Assembly: GCA_030592025.1 (NCBI GenBank)
Contig: JAUUZX010000065.1
Coordinates: 1 to 7,191, forward strand
Direction of reading: 5' to 3'
DNA from: a bacterium
Lineage (GTDB): Bacteria; Krumholzibacteriota; Krumholzibacteria; LZORAL124-64-63
Length of the DNA stretch: 7,191 bases
Within the stretch, counting starts at the first letter, position 1. The number at the start of each line of letters is the position of its first letter. Position numbers and translations under genes: made by a program. Under the pieces are notes generated by a model. It was not told where the DNA came from and did no database searches. It worked only from the letters and a program-made list of their open reading frames with translations. Below, in pieces: positions 1 to 4,659 of this stretch.

Positions 1-231
1 ACTCCCCCAATAGATGGCGGTCCCGTAGTTCCCGTAGGCTCCGGTCTTGGTGAACGCGCCGCAGGTGAAGGTGGCGTCCGGTTGGTACAGGTCTTCCATC
101 AGGGGGATGCCGTCGGAATCGGTGGCGTAGGCGTAGAATTCGTGGGACACGTAGTACGCTGCGGCCGGCGACACGGCGCCGATCACCAGGGCGAGCCCGG
201 CCAACAGGCACGGCAGTTGAAGGCGCTTCAT
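1..231 (-). CDS. Exported protein of unknown function, N-terminal part (truncated by window edge)
   Basis: The reading frame opens at an ATG (complement of 229-231) and stays open for 77 codons to the left edge, so the C-terminus is not visible. A purine-rich AGAGGA lies about 4 bases upstream of the start (236-241). Residues 1-25 look like a Sec signal peptide: Lys2-Arg3, a hydrophobic core rich in Leu, Ala, Gly and Val, then a Ser-Pro-Ala-Ala-Ala cleavage region, with cleavage expected after Ala25. The Cys at residue 8 sits in QLPC, which is not a lipobox, so a lipoprotein is unlikely. The visible mature part is rich in Tyr and Gly and has one Cys (residue 57). I do not recognise the family. 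The gene is divergent from the aminotransferase at 461, with 229 bp between the starts. Function is unknown; export is inferred from the signal peptide. Confidence 0.8.
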   Translation of the reverse strand, partial: MKRLQLPCLLAGLALVIGAVSPAAAYYVSHEFYAYATDSDGIPLMEDLYQPDATFTCGAFTKTGAYGNYGTAIYWGS

Positions 232-313
232 GGATTCCTCTTCCGGTTGGGATGACCGGGTCTCGGTGCGACCCTCACCCATGGAACGCAGCGGGCGGGG
301 CGGAATCACAGGG

Positions 314-338
314 GACCTCGGCCGGGGGGTCGTGTTTT
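314..338 (+). terminator. Weak hairpin followed by a T run in the divergent intergenic region
   Basis: GACCTC (314-319) can pair with GGGGTC (326-331), giving a 6-bp stem with one G-T pair around the loop GGCCGG. The stem is followed by GTGTTTT (332-338). The shape is that of a short intrinsic terminator read rightward. No plus-strand gene ends upstream of it in the window, so it would lie in the leader of the aminotransferase gene or be chance GC-rich pairing. Low confidence. Confidence 0.2.
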
Positions 339-364
339 GCCATTTGCGGGGGTCGTTCCCGGGG

Positions 365-376
365 CCCAACGTTGGG
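365..376. promoter_or_regulatory. Perfect 12-bp palindrome CCCAACGTTGGG, possible operator
   Basis: CCCAACGTTGGG is fully self-complementary, with no spacer and no mismatch. It lies between the divergent starts of the exported-protein gene (231) and the aminotransferase gene (461), where a dimeric regulator serving either gene could bind. No convincing -35/-10 pair was found beside it, and no regulator gene is visible nearby. The palindrome is seen directly; the operator role is inferred. Confidence 0.3.
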
Positions 377-448
377 GCATAGGCGCGCTGAGGCATGTGG
401 GTCTTGGGCGCCTGACCACAGACCATCGTGATGATCGCGCCCACCGCC

Positions 449-454
449 GGAGGA
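449..454 (+). promoter_or_regulatory. Ribosome binding site GGAGGA that fixes the aminotransferase start
   Basis: GGAGGA ends 6 bases before the ATG at 461, the best Shine-Dalgarno match and spacing upstream of this gene. The in-frame GTG at 428 and ATG at 431 lack a comparable site, and starting there would put this strong site inside the coding region. Confidence 0.8.
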
Positions 455-460
455 AGCCCC

Positions 461-1768
461 ATGACCGGACCGTCCCTGTCCGCCCACTTCGCCAGCCGCC
501 AGCCCTCGGTGATCCGCCTGGCCCAGATCGAGTTCGCCAAGCGCACCGACGGCGTCGATGCCCTGAACGTCGCCATCGGCAACGTCTCCCTGCCCATGCA
601 CCCGGCCATGCAGGCCCGCATGCGCACGTTGGGCGACGCGGGCAGCCCCTTCGCCGACGGCGTGGTGGGCTACAGCGCCACGGTGGGTATGGCCGAGACC
701 AACGAGGCGTTCCTGAACATCATCGCCGCCAGCGGTTGCGACACGGCGGGGCTCCACAGCCAGGTCACCGACGGTGGCAGCCAGGCCATGGAACTCGTCC
801 TGCTGGGCTGCTGCGGGCCGGCCGGCAGCGACGAGAAGCCCCTCATGCTCATCGACGCGGCCTACACCAACTACAAGGCCTTCGCCGAGCGCGTGGGGCG
901 GGCGACGGTCTCGATCACCCGCACCCTCGGCAGCGACGGACGGTTTTCCCTGCCGGACATGGACACGGTGTCGGCGACCATCGCCGAGCAGCGCCCCGGC
1001 GCCCTGGTGGTCATCCCCTACGACAACCCCACCGGCCAGTTCTACGACCGGGCCACCCTGGTGGCGCTGGCGCGACTGTGCGTCGAGCACGACCTGTGGC
1101 TCATCAGCGACGAGGCCTACCGCGAGCTGCACTACACCGGCGACCCGGCGGTGAGCGTGTGGTCCCTCACCGAAGAAGAAGTCCCCGGCATCGCGGGCCG
1201 CCGCATCAGCATCGAGACGGCCAGCAAGGTGTGGAACGCCTGCGGGCTGCGCATCGGGGCCCTGGTCACGGACAACGCCGAGTTCCACGGGCGCAGCGTT
1301 GCCGAGAACACGGCGGGTCTCTGCTCCAACGTCATGGGACAGCACGTCTTTGCGGGCCTGGCACGGGAGTCCCACGCCGACCTCCAGGGCTGGTTTGCGC
1401 GCCAGCGTGACTACTACCGCGGCATGCTGAACGCCTTCACCAGGGGCATGGGGGACCTGCTGCCGGGGGCCATCGTGTCGAGCCCGGAGGCGTCCATCTA
1501 CTCGGTGGTGGATCTGCGGGACATCGCGCCGGCGGACTTCGACGCCCTCGAGTTCGTGCTCTTCTGCGCGCAGGAAGGGAAGGTGATGTCGGGCGGTCGG
1601 GAACGTACCCTGCTGGCCGCACCCATGGCCGGGTTCTACAGCACGCCGGCGCGCGAGCCCAATCCTGGCCGCACCCAGTTGCGCATCGCCTACGTGGCGC
1701 CGCCCCAGGAGATGGCCCAGGTGCCTGAACTGCTGGCGGGGCTTTTCACCGCCTACACGGGGCGCTGA
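461..1768 (+). CDS. Class I/II-fold PLP-dependent aminotransferase
   Basis: A 435-residue cytosolic fold-type I aminotransferase, expected to move an amino group between an amino acid and a 2-oxo acid using pyridoxal phosphate. The motifs appear in family order. A glycine-rich cofactor-phosphate region GGSQAM is at residues 105-110. NPTG is at 189-192 (Asn189, the conserved pyridoxal O3' contact). ISDEAY follows at 215-220 (Asp217 for the ring nitrogen, Tyr220). ASKVWNACGLRIG is at 254-266, with Lys256 as the Schiff-base lysine. QLRIAY near the C-terminus supplies Arg408, the usual substrate-carboxylate arginine. Length is slightly above the usual 390-420. Substrate cannot be read from sequence; aspartate or another amino acid is possible. 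The ATG at 461 was chosen for its GGAGGA site. The gene stands alone on the plus strand, divergent from the exported-protein gene and convergent with the aldolase gene. No damage to the frame is visible. Confidence 0.93.
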   Translation: MTGPSLSAHFASRQPSVIRLAQIEFAKRTDGVDALNVAIGNVSLPMHPAMQARMRTLGDAGSPFADGVVGYSATVGMAETNEAFLNIIAASGCDTAGLHSQVTDGGSQAMELVLLGCCGPAGSDEKPLMLIDAAYTNYKAFAERVGRATVSITRTLGSDGRFSLPDMDTVSATIAEQRPGALVVIPYDNPTGQFYDRATLVALARLCVEHDLWLISDEAYRELHYTGDPAVSVWSLTEEEVPGIAGRRISIETASKVWNACGLRIGALVTDNAEFHGRSVAENTAGLCSNVMGQHVFAGLARESHADLQGWFARQRDYYRGMLNAFTRGMGDLLPGAIVSSPEASIYSVVDLRDIAPADFDALEFVLFCAQEGKVMSGGRERTLLAAPMAGFYSTPAREPNPGRTQLRIAYVAPPQEMAQVPELLAGLFTAYTGR

Positions 1769-1792
1769 CCGAACCCATCATGAAGACGACTC

Positions 1793-1814
1793 CCCCGGGG
1801 CTCATGCTCCGGGG
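1793..1814. terminator. GC-rich hairpin between convergent genes, possible bidirectional terminator
   Basis: CCCCGGGG (1793-1800) pairs with CTCCGGGG (1807-1814) through 8 bp including one G-T pair, around the loop CTCATG. It lies 24 bases after the aminotransferase stop and spans the aldolase stop codon (1802-1804), where the two convergent genes meet. No T run follows on either strand, so it is not a classical intrinsic terminator. It may pause or protect transcripts from both sides. Confidence 0.3.
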
Positions 1815-2488
1815 CCCATGGCCTCGGCCGCCCGTTGGAAGTCTGCGGCGGCCGCCTCGGTGAGGGGCTCGGCCAGCAAACCCCGCGCGACCTCTGCTCC
1901 AAACGTCAACGTATCGATCCCGGCGACGGCGAGGTCGACCACAGTCTCGACGGTGCGCAGGCTGGCCGCCAGCAGGCGCATCGACGAACCGCTCGTTCGC
2001 AGCAGGGACGCCATGTCCAGCAGGAGGGCGCGGCCGTCCCGCCCGGCGTCGTCCAGGCGCCCGAGGTAGGGCGCGGCGTAGGCGGCGCCCAAAGCGGCGG
2101 CGGCCAGCACCTGGGCCCGGTGGTAGACGGCGGTGACGGTCACGGTCGTGCCGTCATCCACGAGGTCGCGGGCCGCCCGGAAGCCCGCGACGGTGGCCGG
2201 CACCTTCACCGCCACGGTGAGACCGTCGGCCAGGGCGGCCAACTCGCGGCCGCGACCCGCCATTTCCCCGGCGTCCCGGCCCCAGGTCTGCAAATGGATT
2301 TCCCGTGCGCCCAGGTCCCGGGCCCGCCCGGCGAGCAACTTCAGATTCGCGACACTGCATTCCTGGCCGGCCCGTTCCAGAAGGAGCGGGTTGGTGGTCA
2401 CGCCGTGGAAGCAGCCGAGGGGCAGGAGTTCGGTCCATGCGGCGGGGTCGGCGCTGTCCAGGTAGAGTCGGGGGCCGGCGGCGGTCAT
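1802..2488 (-). CDS. Small transaldolase / fructose-6-phosphate aldolase-like enzyme
   Basis: A 228-residue TIM-barrel aldolase of the TalC/FSA (MipB) type; E. coli FSA is about 220 residues. It should form a Schiff base with dihydroxyacetone or a sugar phosphate and make or break the C3-C4 bond in the non-oxidative pentose-phosphate area. Family landmarks in order: LYLDSAD (residues 8-14, Asp11), GVTTNP (29-34), Gln67 in IHLQTW, the Schiff-base Lys95 in VAVKVP, Thr119 in TVTAVY, Ala139 and Tyr141 in AAPYLGRLD, and AASLR (174-178, Ser176). Gln67 matches the Gln of FSA, where classical transaldolases carry Glu, so aldolase rather than transaldolase activity is favoured; this is inferred by analogy. 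The ATG overlaps the stop of the SRAP gene by 4 bases (ATGA). Its site AAGGAG (2496-2501) lies 7 bases upstream inside that gene, so the two are likely translationally coupled. Confidence 0.9.
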   Translation of the reverse strand: MTAAGPRLYLDSADPAAWTELLPLGCFHGVTTNPLLLERAGQECSVANLKLLAGRARDLGAREIHLQTWGRDAGEMAGRGRELAALADGLTVAVKVPATVAGFRAARDLVDDGTTVTVTAVYHRAQVLAAAALGAAYAAPYLGRLDDAGRDGRALLLDMASLLRTSGSSMRLLAASLRTVETVVDLAVAGIDTLTFGAEVARGLLAEPLTEAAAADFQRAAEAMGPGA

Positions 2489-3213
2489 GAGGAGGCTCCT
2501 TGATCATCGGGGGCGAAGAGATCGAGCTGGCCGCGCCGCTCGTCGGCTACGGGCTCGAGGCAAACGGGGTCGTCGCAGGACGCCGAGTTGACCCGCCGGC
2601 TCACGGGATGGGTCACCAGCAGGTCGTTGGGCGCCGGGCCGAGGAGGGCGCTGAGATCGTCGAGACGGTCCGGCGGCAGGTCGCACCACAGCTTCCAGTC
2701 CGCCGCCGGCAGCACCACCGGCATGCGGTGGTGGATGGGGCGCATGGTCGCGTTGGCTGCGGTGGTGAGGATGGCGCAGGAGGCGATGCTGCGCCCGCCG
2801 GGGTACTCCCACGTTCCCCACAGGCCGGCCAGGGCGAAGACGTCGCCGTCACGCCGCCGGAACAGGTAGGGCTGGGAGCCGTCGGAACGCTTCTGCCACT
2901 CGTAGAAGCCGTTCACCGGGATCAGGCAGCGGCGATGGGCGAAGGCCTCCCGGAAAGCGGGCTTGTTGCCGACGGTCTCGCTGCGGGCGTTGATCAGCTT
3001 GGGGGCACGGCCCAGATGGGGATTCCCGGGGGGCTCGAGGCCCCAACGGAACGCGCGCAGCATCCGACCCTCGCTCCGGGGGTTGGGCACGACCGCGGCG
3101 ATGTCCTGGCCCGGCGCGATGTTGTACCGCGGCGTGAGGTCCGGGATCATGTCGAGGTAGAAGCGCTCGGCCAGCACGTGGGGGGCCGAGGTCAGGTTGA
3201 TGCGTCCGCACAT
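2485..3213 (-). CDS. yedK: SRAP-family (YedK/HMCES) abasic-site DNA-protein crosslinking protein
   Basis: A 242-residue SOS-response-associated peptidase domain protein. The family detects abasic sites in single-stranded DNA and crosslinks to them through the N-terminal cysteine, shielding stalled forks. All key residues are present at positions matching E. coli YedK: Cys2 in MCGR (exposed after Met removal), Asn75 in INARSET, Glu105 in GFYEW, and His161 in IHHRMP. RYNIAPGQ (29-36) and FRWGL (55-59) are further family signatures. After the domain comes a polar tail of about 20 residues (222-242) with QLDLF at 229-233, an exact match to the bacterial beta-clamp-binding consensus QL[S/D]LF. E. 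coli YedK is about 222 residues, so this tail looks like an addition. The start has GGAAGGA (3220-3226) 6 bases upstream. The stop overlaps the aldolase start (ATGA). It lies 78 bp after the HD-GYP gene, with a possible promoter between. No LexA box was recognised. Confidence 0.96.
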   Translation of the reverse strand: MCGRINLTSAPHVLAERFYLDMIPDLTPRYNIAPGQDIAAVVPNPRSEGRMLRAFRWGLEPPGNPHLGRAPKLINARSETVGNKPAFREAFAHRRCLIPVNGFYEWQKRSDGSQPYLFRRRDGDVFALAGLWGTWEYPGGRSIASCAILTTAANATMRPIHHRMPVVLPAADWKLWCDLPPDRLDDLSALLGPAPNDLLVTHPVSRRVNSASCDDPVCLEPVADERRGQLDLFAPDDQGASS

Positions 3214-3253
3214 GGTTCGTCCTTCCAGACCACCCGGGCGGTGGCCGTGAAGG

Positions 3254-3282
3254 ATGATAGATCAGGGGGAGGCCCTTGGCCA
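3254..3282 (-). promoter_or_regulatory. Possible sigma70-type promoter for the SRAP-aldolase pair
   Basis: On the minus strand, TGGCCA (3277-3282, 4 of 6 to TTGACA) and TATCAT (3254-3259, 5 of 6 to TATAAT) are separated by 17 bases. Transcription would start near 3247, leaving a leader of roughly 34 bases that contains the GGAAGGA ribosome site. The -10 is the most AT-rich stretch in the 78-bp gap between the HD-GYP stop and the SRAP start. The -35 is weak, and read-through from the upstream operon is equally possible. Confidence 0.35.
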
Positions 3283-3291
3283 GCGGCGCCG

Positions 3292-4659
3292 TCAGGTGCC
3301 GATGAGGAGTTGGGAAACCACCGGGGCGCCCTCGGCTTCCAGGTCGACGTTGTGGATCAGATCCGCGGGCAGGGCCCCGCCGTCGTCGCCGTGGGTCACC
3401 CGCACGACGGGCCGCTCGATGTCGCTGCCGGCGGCCATGACCGTGCCCGCGGTGCCGTCGTTCAGCACGATCTTCTGGCCCGGCGGGTAGAGGCCGACCG
3501 CCTGGATGAGGGCGTGCATGGCGTGGGGCGAGTAGGAGCCCCGATCCTTGAGCATGATCTCGTAGGCGTGGCGCGGGGTCATGGCCCGCTTGTAGGGGCG
3601 GATCGCCGTCAGGGCCTCGAAGACGTCGCACACGTGGACGAGTTGGGTGAGTTCGCTCGTGCTGTCGCCGTGGGGCATCTTCGGGTAGCCGCCGCCGTCG
3701 TAGCGGCGGTGGTGCCCCCAGGCGATGGCCACGGCCAGGGAGCTGCCGTCACGGCTGTCCAGGAGCATGCGGGCGCCGATCTCGGGATGGGTCTCGATGA
3801 TCCGACGCTCCTCGGCGTCGAGTCGCCCCGGTTTGAAGAGCACTTCCTGGGGCACCTGACCCTTGCCCACGTCATGGAGCAGCGCGGCCGCGCCGAGTTC
3901 GCACAGCAGGTCCTCGGTGAGGCCCGCCGCCCGTCCGACCAGGATGGTGAGCATGGCCACCCGCACCGAATGGCCCACGGTGTAGGTGTCGCAGTCCGGG
4001 TAGTTCACGAGGTTCATGATGTCGGTGCTGCCGGTGCGGCTGGCCTTGACGAGGGACTCGCCGACGGTCCGGGCCTCGATCACATCCAGGTCCCGTTCGA
4101 GGCTGGCCTGCATGTGGGCGTGCTCGACCGTCGTGAACATGGATTGGTAGACCGCCAGCAGGGACTCGATGTCGCTGTGGGAGTCGTCGGCCGCTCCGAC
4201 CATGTCGAGGCTGTCGCCGCCCTGGCTCGTGCCGTAGTTGCGGTAGGGGGGGGAGAGCTTGATGAGGCCGATGCCGTGGGCGTTCAGGAGGGCCCGGCTT
4301 TCCTCGAGGCCGCCCGGGGCCTCGCTCGTCTCCGCGGCCAGGGTGAAGAAGCGCACGAGTTCCGACGCCTCGATGCGGGCGTCGATCTCGTAGCCGCCGG
4401 CCTCGAGCAGCTCGGAGAACTCCGTGAGCCGCCGGCCCACGACGGTCGAACCCACCAGGTAGCGGCCATCGTGGATGAGCTTGCCCTCGACGACGCCCAG
4501 CAGGAACGCGTCCTTCCCTTCGTCGGCCAGGAGCCGGCCCAGGAGCCCCACGAATTCCGAGGCGCAACGCTTCACGTTGGGATGACCGTCGAAGTACATG
4601 CGGCGCTGGCTGATGCCCCGGGCCAGGAACGTGGCCAAGTCGGCGTAGTTGCCCTTCAT
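3292..4659 (-). CDS. HD-GYP domain protein, probable cyclic-di-GMP phosphodiesterase
   Basis: A 455-residue cytosolic protein with no signal peptide or membrane segment. Residues 5-110 form a domain resembling the N-terminus of the next gene upstream (shared Y-x-x-G-H-x-N, here YFDGHPN at 22-28); 160-215 look helical, perhaps a linker. The HD-GYP domain follows: YTVGHS (226-231, His230), LLHDVGK (260-266, His262, Asp263, Lys266), THPEIG (290-295, His291), HHRRYDGGGYP (316-326), then VCDVFEALT with RPYK (342-357, Asp345). These are the expected metal ligands and GYP signature, so hydrolysis of c-di-GMP to pGpG or GMP is likely. Two departures: the usual HHE reads HHR (Arg318), and the position four before His230 is Tyr226 rather than the Glu ligand of trinuclear enzymes. 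Residues 388-440 suggest a small beta domain. There is no receiver domain. The ATG overlaps the preceding stop as TGATG, with GGGAGGA (4666-4672) 6 bases upstream; the frame is open further upstream but nothing supports an earlier start. Confidence 0.92.
   Translation of the reverse strand: MKGNYADLATFLARGISQRRMYFDGHPNVKRCASEFVGLLGRLLADEGKDAFLLGVVEGKLIHDGRYLVGSTVVGRRLTEFSELLEAGGYEIDARIEASELVRFFTLAAETSEAPGGLEESRALLNAHGIGLIKLSPPYRNYGTSQGGDSLDMVGAADDSHSDIESLLAVYQSMFTTVEHAHMQASLERDLDVIEARTVGESLVKASRTGSTDIMNLVNYPDCDTYTVGHSVRVAMLTILVGRAAGLTEDLLCELGAAALLHDVGKGQVPQEVLFKPGRLDAEERRIIETHPEIGARMLLDSRDGSSLAVAIAWGHHRRYDGGGYPKMPHGDSTSELTQLVHVCDVFEALTAIRPYKRAMTPRHAYEIMLKDRGSYSPHAMHALIQAVGLYPPGQKIVLNDGTAGTVMAAGSDIERPVVRVTHGDDGGALPADLIHNVDLEAEGAPVVSQLLIGT

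Noticed and set aside
428..460. An upstream GTG (428) or ATG (431) start for the aminotransferase.
   Set aside because: The GGAGGA site at 449-454 is correctly spaced only for the ATG at 461, and the extra 11 residues have no support.
275..1375. A 366-codon minus-strand frame and a 357-codon plus-strand frame over the aminotransferase.
   Set aside because: Both overlap a complete aminotransferase with intact catalytic motifs. Their translations are His/Gly- or Arg/Pro-rich and biologically implausible.
3222..3246. CCACC/GGTGG inverted repeat upstream of the SRAP gene as a LexA-type operator.
   Set aside because: It resembles no known LexA box, has only 5-bp arms in GC-rich sequence, and no SOS box was recognised elsewhere in the gap.
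3284..3300. GGCGCC/GGTGCC hairpin at the HD-GYP stop as a terminator.
   Set aside because: A 6-bp stem including a G-T pair and no T run; common by chance at this GC content.
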